This document shows, one piece after another, positions 53,435-62,734 of a stretch of 64,000 bases of DNA; positions within the stretch are counted from its first letter, which is position 1; every line of letters starts with the position of its first letter. The position numbers and the translations under genes were made by a program. The DNA comes from Pseudoxanthomonas koreensis_A (GTDB lineage: Bacteria; Pseudomonadota; Gammaproteobacteria; Xanthomonadales; Xanthomonadaceae): contig NZ_CP169056.1 of NCBI RefSeq assembly GCF_041890415.1, positions 744,001 through 808,000 of the forward strand. Reading direction: 5' to 3'. Below the pieces are notes generated by a model. That model saw only the letters and a list, made by a program, of their open reading frames with translations, made no database searches and was not told where the DNA came from.

Positions 53435-55921
53435 ATGCCAGCACCCGACATTTCAATCAGCGAACTCGTCCCGCTCTCCTCGCATGTGTCCGCGCACGTG
53501 GTGAAGACCACGGGCGGGGATTTCCTGCTGTGCTGGCGGCTGGACGGGCTGCCGTTCGTCGGCCGCGAGGAATGGGAGCTGGAGCACCGGCACACCACCT
53601 TCAACCGGCTGCTGCAGACCCTGCGTGCGCCCGACTTCATCAACGTGGCCTTCTGGGTGCACGACGTGCGCCGGCGCGGCGGCATCGACGTGGACTCAAG
53701 GTTCGGGCAGGCGTTCAACCAGCAGTTGTCGGACGACTACTACCAGGCATTGTCCTCGCAGAAGATCATGCGCAACGAGCTGTACCTGACCATGATCTAC
53801 CGCCCGGTCGTGGTCGGTAAGAAGTTCGTGGAAAAGAGCGCGAACGTGCCCCGCCTGCAGGCCGAGCAGGACCAGTCGGTGGCCAAGCTGGAGGAGCTGG
53901 CCGGCAACGTGGAAGCCGTGCTCAAGGATTACGCCCCGGTGCGGCTGGGAATGTACGAGGGCGACAACGGGGTGGTGTTCTCCGAGACCCTGGAGTTCTT
54001 CGGCTACCTGCTCAACCGGATCGAGGAGCCGGTGCCGGTGCTGCGTGCCCCGGTATGCGACTACCTGGCGGTCAGCAGGCACATGTTCGCCGCCCGCACC
54101 GGCGACTTCGTGGTGTCCACCCCGTCGGGCGACAACCACTTCGGCGCGATCCTGAACATCAAGGAGTACACCGACGGGACCTGGCCGGGCATCCTCAACG
54201 GGCTCAAGTACCTGGACTTCGAGTACGTGATCACCCATTCCTTCAGCCCGATGGGGCGGCAGGATGCGCTGCGCGTGCTGGAGCGCACCAAGGGCATGAT
54301 GATCTCCTCCGGCGACAAGGCGGTCAGCCAGGTCGTCGAGATGGACCATGCGATGGACCAGGTCGCCTCGGGCAACTTCGTCCTGGGCGAGTACCACTTC
54401 ACCATGGCCCTGTATGCCGGGGACCAGCAGCAGCTCTCGCAGAACATCGCCATCGCGCGGGCCGAGCTGTCCAACGCGGGCTTCGTGTCCACCAAGGAGG
54501 ACCTTGCGGTCTCGTCCGCGTACTACGCGCAGTTGCCGGCCAACTGGATGTACCGCACGCGCCTGGCCAACGTCAGCTCGCTCAACTTCCTGGGGCTGGC
54601 GCCGCTGCACAACTTCGCCACGGGCAAGCGCAACCACAACCCGTGGGGCGACTGCGTGACCGTGCTGCAGACCACCAACGGGCAGCCGTATTACTTCAAT
54701 TTCCACGCCACCCACCCGGCCGAGAACTCGCTGGGCGAGAAGGCCATCGCCAACACGATGGTCATCGGCAAGTCCGGCACCGGCAAGACCGCGCTGATCA
54801 ACTTCCTGCTCAGCCAGGTGCAGAAGTTCGACCCGGTGCCCACGATCTTCTTCTTCGACAAGGACCGCGGCGCGGAGATCTTCGTGCGCGCCTGCGGCGG
54901 CGCCTACCTGGCGCTGGAGAATGGCCAGCCGACCGGGTTCAACCCGTTCCAGTGCGAGGCCACCGACGCCAACGTGCAGTTCCTGGCCGGGCTGGTGAAG
55001 GTGCTGGCCGGCAAGAACCACTACACCGCGCGCGAGGACGAGGACATCTTCCGGGCGGTCGAGAGCATGCTCGACATGCCGATGCACCTGCGCTCGATGA
55101 GCAACTTCCAGAAGAGCCTGCCCAACATGGGCGACGACGGCGTCTATGCGCGGTTGCGCAAGTGGACCGCGGGCAATGCACTGGGCTGGGTGTTCGACAA
55201 CCCGGTGGATGCCATCGACCTGGAGCGCTCCAACATCGTCGGGTTCGACTACACCGACGTACTCGAGAATGCCGAGGTGCGCGTGCCGGTGGTCAGCTAC
55301 CTGCTGCATCGGCTCGAAGAGCTGATCGATGGCCGGCCGCTGATCTACGTGATGGACGAGTTCTGGAAGATCCTCGACGGCGGCGGTGCGCTGAAGGACT
55401 TCGCCAAGAACAAGCAGAAGACCATCCGCAAGCAGAACGGCCTGGGCATCTTCGCCACCCAGAGCCCGGAGGACGCGCTTGCCAGCGACATTTCCGCCGC
55501 CCTGGTCGAGCAGACCGCCACCCTGATCCTGCTGCCCAACCCCAATGCGGCGCGCGATGACTACGTGGAAGGCCTGAAGCTGACCGAGGCGGAGTTCCAG
55601 GTGGTACGCAGCCTGGACGAGCGCTCGCGCTGCTTCCTGGTCAAGCAGGGGCATGCCTCGACGGTATGCCAGCTCAACCTGCGCGGCATGGACGATGCGC
55701 TGGCGGTGATTTCCTCCAGCACCGACAACATCGAGATCATGCACAGGATCCTCGCCGAGGAATCCGCACGCCTGGACGTGGAGCGCGCGGACCTGCGCCC
55801 CGAGCAGTGGCTGCCGCGGTTCCAGGACGAACGCCGCGGGTCCCGCAGCCGCGGGGCTGGCTCCGCGGACAAGGCAGGTGGGCGTTCGGCGGCCCGCGCC
55901 GGCACCCGGGTTCCATATTGA
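53435..55921 (+). CDS. virB4: VirB4 ATPase
   Basis: Largest T4SS motor, powering pilus assembly and substrate transfer; 828 residues. The CagE/VirB4 N-domain is followed by Walker A GKSGTGKT (about 445-452), Walker B LIYVMDEFWKILD, and the conserved IRKQNGLGIFATQSPEDAL. No membrane helix is obvious. The last ~30 residues are Arg/Gly/Ser-rich. The stop overlaps a possible ATG at 55921. Confidence 0.97.
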   Translation: MPAPDISISELVPLSSHVSAHVVKTTGGDFLLCWRLDGLPFVGREEWELEHRHTTFNRLLQTLRAPDFINVAFWVHDVRRRGGIDVDSRFGQAFNQQLSDDYYQALSSQKIMRNELYLTMIYRPVVVGKKFVEKSANVPRLQAEQDQSVAKLEELAGNVEAVLKDYAPVRLGMYEGDNGVVFSETLEFFGYLLNRIEEPVPVLRAPVCDYLAVSRHMFAARTGDFVVSTPSGDNHFGAILNIKEYTDGTWPGILNGLKYLDFEYVITHSFSPMGRQDALRVLERTKGMMISSGDKAVSQVVEMDHAMDQVASGNFVLGEYHFTMALYAGDQQQLSQNIAIARAELSNAGFVSTKEDLAVSSAYYAQLPANWMYRTRLANVSSLNFLGLAPLHNFATGKRNHNPWGDCVTVLQTTNGQPYYFNFHATHPAENSLGEKAIANTMVIGKSGTGKTALINFLLSQVQKFDPVPTIFFFDKDRGAEIFVRACGGAYLALENGQPTGFNPFQCEATDANVQFLAGLVKVLAGKNHYTAREDEDIFRAVESMLDMPMHLRSMSNFQKSLPNMGDDGVYARLRKWTAGNALGWVFDNPVDAIDLERSNIVGFDYTDVLENAEVRVPVVSYLLHRLEELIDGRPLIYVMDEFWKILDGGGALKDFAKNKQKTIRKQNGLGIFATQSPEDALASDISAALVEQTATLILLPNPNAARDDYVEGLKLTEAEFQVVRSLDERSRCFLVKQGHASTVCQLNLRGMDDALAVISSSTDNIEIMHRILAEESARLDVERADLRPEQWLPRFQDERRGSRSRGAGSADKAGGRSAARAGTRVPY

Positions 55922-55941
55922 TGCAACAGGAGAAACTGACG

Positions 55942-56769
55942 ATGGATACTCAGCATCACGCGTCCCGGCCCGGACTGTCCCGGCGCTGCGCATCGGTCCT
56001 GGTCCTGGGCCTGCTGGCCATGGCCCCGGCGGCGCATGCGCAATGGCGGGTGGTGGACAACTCCGCCAACCAGAAACTGAACACGGTCAATGATCGCCTC
56101 GGCTCGACCCCGGTGGACGGAGGCAGTGGCGGCACGGTGACCGGCAACCTGCGCGAGATGTACCAGCAGCAGCGCATCAGCTCGTACAACGACGGCGATC
56201 CCAACAATGCCGCCGCGGACGAGCCCGAGGAGCAGCTCTCCCGCAACGGGCCCAGCAGCGCGGTGAGCATGGGCGAGGCCGACCGCTGTCCGCGGCCCAG
56301 CGCCCAGGGCGTTGCGCAGACCCAGTGGGCGCTGTGCAAGGAGGCCTACAAGACCGAGCTGGCCCAGTACAACTACGCGCTGCAGATGTACGAGGTGACC
56401 CGCAAGCGGCAGGAGTACCTGGACCAGCTCAAGCGCGAGCGCGCCGGCCTGGCCGCGCACGAGATCGGCAAGCTGCAGGACAACACCAACCGCCTGCTGA
56501 TCCTGATGTCGCAGATGGAGATCGACCGGCAGCAGCACGACTCCTACATGGCCGCCTACAACGCGCGCATGGTGTACCTGCAGCAGGCCAGCAAGACCCT
56601 TTCGCAGCAGGCGCTGGAGGGCACCCGTTCCGATGGCGGGGGCGGCGGCCTGACCGGCGGCGGCGGTGGCGGCGGCGGTGCCGCCGGTGTGGTCGCTGGC
56701 CTGGCCGGTGCGGGAGCCCTGCGCATGGCCCTCGAGGTTTCGCAGTCCAGGCGGCGGCACAGTTTCTGA
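55942..56769 (+). CDS. virB5: VirB5-like minor pilin, Gly-rich C-terminus
   Basis: A 275-residue precursor with signal peptide (SVLVLGLLAMAPAAHA). The periplasmic part is helical: LNTVNDRLGS, LCKEAYKTELAQYNYALQMY, RKRQEYLDQLKRERAGLAAH and NTNRLLILMSQMEIDRQQHD fit the coiled helices of VirB5. Near the C-terminus lies a poly-Gly stretch (SDGGGGGLTGGGGGGGG) and a hydrophobic AAGVVAGLAGAGALRMALEV, an extension not usual in conjugative VirB5. ATG 55942 has AGGAG upstream; ATG 55921 is the alternative. It is assigned partly by position between virB4 and virB6. Confidence 0.82.
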   Translation: MDTQHHASRPGLSRRCASVLVLGLLAMAPAAHAQWRVVDNSANQKLNTVNDRLGSTPVDGGSGGTVTGNLREMYQQQRISSYNDGDPNNAAADEPEEQLSRNGPSSAVSMGEADRCPRPSAQGVAQTQWALCKEAYKTELAQYNYALQMYEVTRKRQEYLDQLKRERAGLAAHEIGKLQDNTNRLLILMSQMEIDRQQHDSYMAAYNARMVYLQQASKTLSQQALEGTRSDGGGGGLTGGGGGGGGAAGVVAGLAGAGALRMALEVSQSRRRHSF

Positions 56770-56802
56770 CGCCGGCCCTTCCAACGCATACGGGTGACAT
56801 CC

Positions 56803-57915
56803 ATGGCCAACCTCTTCCCCTACCTCGACCACGTCCTGGGCACGCTGCTGCGTGGCCCGTCCGTGGCGCTCGGGGCCGTGGAGCGCTGGGCGTTCTTCCG
56901 GCTGGTGTTCGACTGGGTGAACGAGGAAATCAACGTCTTCCGCGACAACCTGCTCGGCGAGATGGCCGGTTGGGTCGGGGGCATGGCCTTCACCCTGCTG
57001 ACCCTGTGGATCCTGCTGCAGGGCTACAGGATCGTGACCGGGCAGTCGCGCGAGTACATGATGGGCCTGGTGGTCAACTCGCTCAAATGGGTGCTGATCA
57101 TCACCGTGGCCACCACCTTCGCCTTCGGCAGCAGCAACATCCACAGCCTGCTGACCGATGACATGCCGCGGCTGGTCAACACCGTGGTCACCGGCGAGGA
57201 CGCCGGCCCGGAGGATTCCATCGACGACAACCTCCAGACCATGGAGCTGTCGATGATGGCCATCGATGCACTGTTCACCAACTGGGACGAAACCCTGCAA
57301 TCGGCCAAGACGCGCGCGCTGTGGTTCACCGGCGTCGGCGTGGCCGGTCCGTCCCTGGTCGGCGGCGCGATCCTGCTGATGTACAAGATGGGGCTTGCCT
57401 TGTTCGTGGGGCTGGGGCCGTTCTTCATCCTGTGCCTGGGGTTCGAGCAGACCAAGTCGATGTTCCAGAAATGGCTCTGGTACGGGATCGGCACCATGTT
57501 CTCGCTGGGCGTGCTCAGCTTCACCGTGTCGATGATCTCCAAGCTGCTGGGCGCGGTGGCGATCTCGTTCGCCACCCAGTACCTGGTGGCCACCTCGATG
57601 GACGCCACGCCCACCGGCGTCAACAGCATGGCGATGCAGCAGGGCGGGCTGGGCCTGCTGATGACGATGTTCCTGATCACCGTGCCGCCGATGGCGTCGA
57701 TGTTCTTCCAGGGCACGCTCGGCCACTTCATGGCGTTCAGTGCCTTCAACCAGCAGCCCATGCAGCCGGTCAACCCGGGCCAGCCCGGCGCCGGGTACTA
57801 TCCGCCGGCACAGGCCGGGCAGGGTGCGCCTGGTGCACCAGGCGCACCGGGTGCGCCGGGCGGTGGCGGCCAGGTCCCGCCTGAAGCTTTCACTCAGAGG
57901 ACGAGGATGACATGA
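56803..57915 (+). CDS. virB6: VirB6
   Basis: Polytopic inner-membrane channel component, 370 residues with at least five predicted helices, e.g. WVGGMAFTLLTLWILLQGYR, SLKWVLIITVATTFAFGSS, AGPSLVGGAILLMYKMGLAL, FVGLGPFFILCLGFEQTKSM (family-typical), GTMFSLGVLSFTVSMISKLL and GLGLLMTMFLITVPPMASMF. The C-terminus is a Pro/Gly/Ala-rich tail with repeated GAPGAPGAPG. The start is ATG 56803 (a GTG at 56794 is possible). The stop overlaps the next gene by four bases. Confidence 0.93.
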   Translation: MANLFPYLDHVLGTLLRGPSVALGAVERWAFFRLVFDWVNEEINVFRDNLLGEMAGWVGGMAFTLLTLWILLQGYRIVTGQSREYMMGLVVNSLKWVLIITVATTFAFGSSNIHSLLTDDMPRLVNTVVTGEDAGPEDSIDDNLQTMELSMMAIDALFTNWDETLQSAKTRALWFTGVGVAGPSLVGGAILLMYKMGLALFVGLGPFFILCLGFEQTKSMFQKWLWYGIGTMFSLGVLSFTVSMISKLLGAVAISFATQYLVATSMDATPTGVNSMAMQQGGLGLLMTMFLITVPPMASMFFQGTLGHFMAFSAFNQQPMQPVNPGQPGAGYYPPAQAGQGAPGAPGAPGAPGGGGQVPPEAFTQRTRMT

Positions 57916-58346
57916 GCAAAATGACCGATCCCGGCAACCAGCCTGTCTCCGCCGCGCCTGCGGCACCGGTCCGCCAGCGGGCGCCGCGCATGCGCCGGCT
58001 CGTGGCCGGCGCGCTGGTGGCGGCAATATCCGCGGCCAGCTTCGGGCTCGGCGCGGAAGGCGGCTTCTACAGCCGGCTTTCGTACCGCTCGAACGACCCG
58101 TTCGTGTTCTGCACCCAGGGTCAGGATCGCGAGGTGAACCCGACCCCGTGCTGGATCCCGATGCCGCCCTATACCGGCGCCTTCATGGTCATGCCCTATT
58201 GCTTGCCGGTGAATCCGTACGGCAAGGAGTGGTCGGCCGACGACACCCAGTCGTTCCAGGAATACCTGCGCACGTGCCCGGCGGCAGGGAGGTCGGGGCG
58301 GTGGGAAGGCAGCGGGCAGCCCGAGATGTCGCCGTTCAAGCACTGA
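57912..58346 (+). CDS. Small membrane-anchored Cys-rich protein at the end of the virB operon
   Basis: A 144-residue protein translationally coupled to virB6 (ATGA overlap). A basic N-terminus is followed by one membrane helix at about 28-48 (RRLVAGALVAAISAASFGLG) and a ~95-residue domain, probably periplasmic, with four Cys (67, 80, 97, 122) that could form two disulfides: FCTQGQDREVNPTPCWIPMP, MVMPYCLPVNPYGKEW and SFQEYLRTCP. I do not recognise a family. Its coupling suggests a part in T4SS assembly or function. Confidence 0.7.
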   Translation: MSKMTDPGNQPVSAAPAAPVRQRAPRMRRLVAGALVAAISAASFGLGAEGGFYSRLSYRSNDPFVFCTQGQDREVNPTPCWIPMPPYTGAFMVMPYCLPVNPYGKEWSADDTQSFQEYLRTCPAAGRSGRWEGSGQPEMSPFKH

Positions 58347-58352
58347 TCCGCA

Positions 58353-58400
58353 GGCCCGCTGCCGGCCGTGCTGCGCGCGCGCGGCCGGCCGTAGCGGGCC
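58353..58400 (+). terminator. GC-rich stem-loop closing the virB operon
   Basis: GGCCCGCT (58353-58360) pairs with AGCGGGCC (58393-58400), extended by CCGGCCG / CGGCCGG inside, six bases after the last stop codon of the operon. There is no T-tract, so it may act with Rho or as an mRNA-stabilising structure rather than as an intrinsic terminator. Confidence 0.4.
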
Positions 58401-58506
58401 GCTGCGCGTCCACGCGCGCCTGCGCGATGCGCCGCCATGGCCGCGGCCGCCGCACCGTTGAATCTGCCAGAATCGCGTCCTTCACGCCGCTGCCAGCGAC
58501 TTGCCG

Positions 58507-59769
58507 ATGAGCGCACCTGCTTCGTCCCGCCGCATCCTGTTCGCCAGCCTCATCGGCACCACGATCGAGTTCTTCGATTTCTACATCTACGCCACCGCGG
58601 CGGTGCTGGTGTTCCCCGCGCTGTTCTTCCCGTCCGCCGAGCCGGCGGCGGCCACCCTGCAGTCGCTGGCCACCTTCGCCCTGGCATTCTTCGCGCGGCC
58701 GCTGGGCTCGGCCCTGTTCGGCCACTTCGGTGACCGGGTCGGGCGCAAGGCCACCCTGGTGGCGGCGCTGCTGACCATGGGCCTGTCCACCGTGCTGATC
58801 GGCCTGCTGCCCACCCATGCGCAGATCGGCGTGGCCGCGCCGGCGCTGCTGGCACTGTGCCGTTTCGGCCAGGGCCTGGGCCTGGGCGGGGAGTGGGGCG
58901 GTGCGGTGCTGCTGGCCACCGAGAACGCGCCTGCGGGCAAGCGCGCCTGGTACGGCATGTTTCCGCAATTGGGCGCTCCGCTGGGTTTCCTGTGTTCGAC
59001 CGGCGTGTTCCTGCTGCTGGCCCATTACCTGAGCGATGCCCAGTTCATGGCCTGGGGCTGGCGCATCCCGTTCGTGGCCAGTGCGGTGCTGGTGCTGATG
59101 GGGCTGTGGGTGCGGCTGCGGATCCCGGAGACCCCGGCGTTCCGCAAGACCCTGGAACGCAACGAGCGCGAGCGCCTGCCGATGGCCGCGGTGCTGTTGC
59201 GGCATGGCGGCACGCTGCTGGTGGGCACCCTGTCGCTGATGGCCACGTTCGTGCTGTTCTACCTGATGACGGTGTTCGCGCTCAGCTGGGGCACCTCGGC
59301 GCTGGGCTACGGGCGCGAGCAGTTCCTGCTGCTGCAGATGGTGGGCGTGCTGTGCTTTGCCGCCACCATCCCGTTGTCGGCGGTGTATGCCGACCGCGTT
59401 GGCCGGCGTCGGGCGATGATCCTTGCGACCGTGGGCATCATCGTCTTCGGCCTGCTGTTCGAGCCGCTGTTTGCCGCCGGAAGTGCCTGGCAGGTGCTGC
59501 TGTTCCTGTGCGTCGGGCTGGGCCTGATGGGGCTGACCTACGGCCCGTGCGGCACCATCCTGGCCGAGATGTTCCCGACTCCGGTGCGCTACACCGGCGC
59601 CTCGCTGGCCTTCAACCTGGCCGGCATCCTGGGGGCCTCGCCGGCGCCGTACGTGGCCACGCTGCTGGCCGACCGCCACGGCATCGGATCGGTGGGCTGG
59701 TACCTGGCCGGGATGGCGGCGCTGACCTTGCTGGCCTTGCTGGCGGTGCCGCGCAAGCCGGCGGACTGA
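58507..59769 (+). CDS. MHS-family major facilitator transporter
   Basis: A 420-residue, 12-helix inner-membrane transporter. IGTTIEFFDFYIYATAAVLVF is the typical first helix of the metabolite:H+ symporter (MHS/ShiA-ProP-like) group. The loop FGHFGDRVGRKATLV carries the MFS G-x-x-x-D-R-x-G-R-K motif, and RFGQGLGLGGEWGGAVLL is the conserved helix-4 motif. MYGPCG-type segment: LTYGPCGTILAEMFPTPVRYTG. The substrate cannot be read from the sequence (shikimate, alpha-ketoglutarate, proline/betaine types look alike). ATG 58507 is chosen. Confidence 0.9.
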   Translation: MSAPASSRRILFASLIGTTIEFFDFYIYATAAVLVFPALFFPSAEPAAATLQSLATFALAFFARPLGSALFGHFGDRVGRKATLVAALLTMGLSTVLIGLLPTHAQIGVAAPALLALCRFGQGLGLGGEWGGAVLLATENAPAGKRAWYGMFPQLGAPLGFLCSTGVFLLLAHYLSDAQFMAWGWRIPFVASAVLVLMGLWVRLRIPETPAFRKTLERNERERLPMAAVLLRHGGTLLVGTLSLMATFVLFYLMTVFALSWGTSALGYGREQFLLLQMVGVLCFAATIPLSAVYADRVGRRRAMILATVGIIVFGLLFEPLFAAGSAWQVLLFLCVGLGLMGLTYGPCGTILAEMFPTPVRYTGASLAFNLAGILGASPAPYVATLLADRHGIGSVGWYLAGMAALTLLALLAVPRKPAD

Positions 59770-59773
59770 CCGC

Positions 59774-61063
59774 TCAGCTGGTCACGACCACCCGGTTGCG
59801 GCCGCCGGCCTTGGCCAGGTAGAGGCGGCGGTCGGCCTCGGTGATCAACTGGTGCAGGTCGTCGCCGGGCATGGCGCTGCATACGCCGATGCTCACCGTC
59901 ATCTGCAGTTCCTCGCCGCGCATCGGCACCCGCAGGTCCTCGATGCGCTGGCGCAGGCGCTCGAAGTACGCCGCCAGCGCGTCGCCTTCCAGCCCGTGCA
60001 CCAGCAGGCAGAACTCCTCGCCGCCGAAGCGCGCCACCAGGTCCTGCGGGCGTGCGTGGTCCGAGACGGCGTGGGCCGCCGCGCGCAGCGCATGGTCGCC
60101 GGCATCATGGCCCCAGCTGTCGTTGATGTGCTTGAAGTGGTCGATGTCCACCATCGCCGCGGCCACCGGCGTGCGCGCCTCCTGCATCTGCGGCACCAGG
60201 GCCTCAGCCTGTTCCAGGAAGTGGCGGCGGTTGGGCAGGCCGGTGAGGAAGTCGCGGGTGGCCAGGTCCTGCAGGCTGCCGATCAGCTCCAGCTGGTCCA
60301 CGTTTTGCGAGACCCGGCAAAAGAACTCCTCGCGGGTATAGGGCTTGCGCAGGAAGTCGTTGGCGCCGTTCTTGAGGAAGCAGGCCACCAGGCCCGGATC
60401 GTCGCGGCCGGACACGCCGATCACCGCCACCCGGTCGCGCGCGCGCAAGGCGCGCATGCGCCGGGTCAGTTCGATGCCCTGCATGCCGGGCATTTCCTGG
60501 TCGACCACGGCCAGGCGGATGGTGGGGTCCGCTTCCAGCGACCGCAGCGCGCTGGGGCCATCGGGCGCCTCGGTCACCTTGTAGCCGAACATTTCCAGCA
60601 GCCCGGCCGCGTGCGCCCGTGCCGACGGCGAGTCGTCCACCACCAGGGCCGAGATGCGGCGGTTGCGCTCCAGCCGCTGCACCAGCCACACGATGTAGTC
60701 CAGGTTGCCGGGGGTGCTCTTGAGCACGAAGTCGATGATCTGCCGGCGCAGCATGCGCTCGCGCAGGTCCTCGTCGTACACCCCGCTCACCACCACGGTG
60801 GGCAGGCCGCGCTCGAGGAAGCAATCGACCACCATGTCGCGGTCGCCGTCGGCCAGCACCAGGCCGGTGAGCACCATGAACCAGTCGTCGTGCGCCTCCA
60901 GCGCCTCGCGCGCCTCGGCCAGGGTCGAGGCCACGGTCACCGGCAGCTCCAGCTGCTGCTCGATGGCTTGCGCCACCGCAAGCATGAAGGCGCGGGAGTT
61001 CTCCACCAGCAGCACACGTTGCGGCAGGGGAGTGGGATGTGATTTCAGCGGTAGCGCTTGCAT
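59774..61063 (-). CDS. Two-receiver GGDEF response regulator (diguanylate cyclase)
   Basis: A 429-residue cytoplasmic protein: REC1 (about 15-130), REC2 (about 140-255) and GGDEF (about 270-429). REC2 has an intact acceptor (LAVVDQEMPGMQGIEL). In REC1 the equivalent position reads VLTGLVLADGD, so the acceptor Asp is Gly: a pseudo-receiver. The GGDEF domain has RFGGEEFCLLVHG and an I-site RPQD five residues before it, so it should be an active, product-inhibited cyclase. It is convergent with the MHS transporter, the stops being two bases apart. ATG 61063 starts at MQALPLKSHPTPLPQR. Confidence 0.9.
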   Translation of the reverse strand: MQALPLKSHPTPLPQRVLLVENSRAFMLAVAQAIEQQLELPVTVASTLAEAREALEAHDDWFMVLTGLVLADGDRDMVVDCFLERGLPTVVVSGVYDEDLRERMLRRQIIDFVLKSTPGNLDYIVWLVQRLERNRRISALVVDDSPSARAHAAGLLEMFGYKVTEAPDGPSALRSLEADPTIRLAVVDQEMPGMQGIELTRRMRALRARDRVAVIGVSGRDDPGLVACFLKNGANDFLRKPYTREEFFCRVSQNVDQLELIGSLQDLATRDFLTGLPNRRHFLEQAEALVPQMQEARTPVAAAMVDIDHFKHINDSWGHDAGDHALRAAAHAVSDHARPQDLVARFGGEEFCLLVHGLEGDALAAYFERLRQRIEDLRVPMRGEELQMTVSIGVCSAMPGDDLHQLITEADRRLYLAKAGGRNRVVVTS

Positions 61064-61165
61064 GCCCGGGCGTCGACGGTCTCTCCGGTGGATAGCGGCC
61101 GGCGCAATGCGGACTTTAGAACGCCTGCCCTGCCGGTGCGGCCGCCGGCGCGCAACCAAGCCGAT

Positions 61166-62482
61166 TCACCACAGCGCATCGCGCAGCTTGTACCAGGCCA
61201 TCGCCAGCACCAGCAGCGGCGTGCGCAGCACCCGGCCGCCAGGGAAGGGTGCGTGTGGAATGCGGGCGAACAGGTCCAGGCGCTGCGCCTGCCCACCGAT
61301 GGCCTCGGCGATCAGGCGCCCGGCCAGGCCGGTGCTGGCAACGCCATGCCCGGAAAAACCCTGGGCGAAATACACGTTCGGCGTGAGCCGGCCCCAGTGC
61401 GGGGCGCGGTTGAGCGAGATGTCCACCTCGCCACCCCACAGGTACTGGATCGGAACGTCGGCCAGTTGCGGGAACACCATGCGGATGCGCCGGCGCATCA
61501 CCGCGTGCAGGTTGCGTGGCGGCAGCCTGGAATAGCTGGCCCGCCCGCCGAACAGCAGGCGCTGGTCGCGGCTGAGGCGGAAGTAGTCCAGCGCCCAGTT
61601 CACGTCGGCCACGGCCATGTCGTTGCCGATCAGCGCCTGCGCGCGCGCCTGGCCAAGTGGGGCGGTAGCCGCCACGTAGGTGCCCACCGGCATGATCCGC
61701 GACTCGAGTTCCGGGGCAATGCCGCGCAGGTGTGCGTTGCCGGCGATCACCGCAAAATCGGCCACCACTTCGCCATCGGCGGTGCGCATGCGCGGGCGAG
61801 TGCCGCGTACCAGCGCCTGCACCGGCGAGTGCTCGTGAATGCGCACGCCGGCGGCCAGTGCCGCGCGTGCCAGGCCGAAGGCGTATGCCAGCGGGTGCAG
61901 GTGGCCGGCGGCCGGGTCGTACACCGCGCCCAGGTAGCGGTCGCTGTCCAGCACCGCGCGCAGCTGTTGCCGGTCCCACCACTGCAGCGGGTAGCCGTAC
62001 TTCTCCGCCATCCACGCCGCGCCGGCGCGCAACTCGCGAACCTGGCGCGGGCGCACCGCCACGTGGGCGTGTCCGTCGTGCCAGTCGCAGGCGATGCCAT
62101 GGCGGGCGATGCGCGTGCGCAGCAGCTCGACGCCCTCGCGCGACAGGTCGAACAACACCCGCGCCGCATCCTGGCCGAGCAGGTTCTCCAGGGTGGATGG
62201 CTCGCAGCCGTATCCGGGCAGGGCCTGGCCGCCGTTGCGGCCCGACGCGCCCCAGCCGACCCGCTGCGCTTCCAGCACGACCACGCGGTAGCCGGCCTGC
62301 GCCAGGTCCAGGGCCGCGCTCAGCCCGGTGTAGCCGGCGCCGAGGATGCATACGTCGGCGTCGATGCGGCCGCACAGCGCCGGTTGCAACGGCAGCGGCG
62401 TGGTGCTGTCCGCATACCAGCTGGACGGGGAGGGGGGGCGCGTCCCGGCCGGCGCGGTGGACGGTGCGGAATGACGGTTCAT
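61166..62482 (-). CDS. puuB: FAD-dependent oxidoreductase, PuuB/OrdL-like
   Basis: A 438-residue flavoprotein of the D-amino-acid-oxidase superfamily. The dinucleotide motif DVCILGAGYTGLSAALDLAQ, VVVLEAQRVGWGASGRNGGQ and the C-terminal VYFAQGFSGHGVASTGLAG are those of gamma-glutamylputrescine oxidoreductases. The likely reaction is oxidation of gamma-glutamylputrescine to the aldehyde. It is divergent from a PuuA-like synthetase, which supports this. ATG 62482 (MNRHSAPSTAPAG) is chosen; 252 bases separate the two starts, and no clear PuuR-type operator was seen there. Confidence 0.88.
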   Translation of the reverse strand: MNRHSAPSTAPAGTRPPSPSSWYADSTTPLPLQPALCGRIDADVCILGAGYTGLSAALDLAQAGYRVVVLEAQRVGWGASGRNGGQALPGYGCEPSTLENLLGQDAARVLFDLSREGVELLRTRIARHGIACDWHDGHAHVAVRPRQVRELRAGAAWMAEKYGYPLQWWDRQQLRAVLDSDRYLGAVYDPAAGHLHPLAYAFGLARAALAAGVRIHEHSPVQALVRGTRPRMRTADGEVVADFAVIAGNAHLRGIAPELESRIMPVGTYVAATAPLGQARAQALIGNDMAVADVNWALDYFRLSRDQRLLFGGRASYSRLPPRNLHAVMRRRIRMVFPQLADVPIQYLWGGEVDISLNRAPHWGRLTPNVYFAQGFSGHGVASTGLAGRLIAEAIGGQAQRLDLFARIPHAPFPGGRVLRTPLLVLAMAWYKLRDALW

Positions 62483-62734
62483 CGGGGCGTCGGGGTGCAG
62501 GCGCGGCCAGCTTAGCAGGCACGCGCGCGGCGCCCCGGACGCGGCCGCAGTCCTTTGTAAATGCCACGCCTCCGCGGTAAGTTGCGGAGCTGCCGGGTCG
62601 CGTCCGGCGTGCGGCCCCGGCCGCCGTCCCCGGGCGGTGGTATCGGGAGTTCCGGTGCCGGGCCCATGCGGCTGGTGGACGCGGCGGCGCATGGCGGCGC
62701 GAGGCGCGGTTGCCGGCCCAGTGGTGGAGGACGC

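Noticed and set aside
35095..58346. Interpreting the T4SS as an integrative conjugative element
   Set aside because: No integrase, relaxase, partition gene or attachment-site repeat was seen, flanks are ordinary chromosomal genes, and effector-like genes surround virD4.
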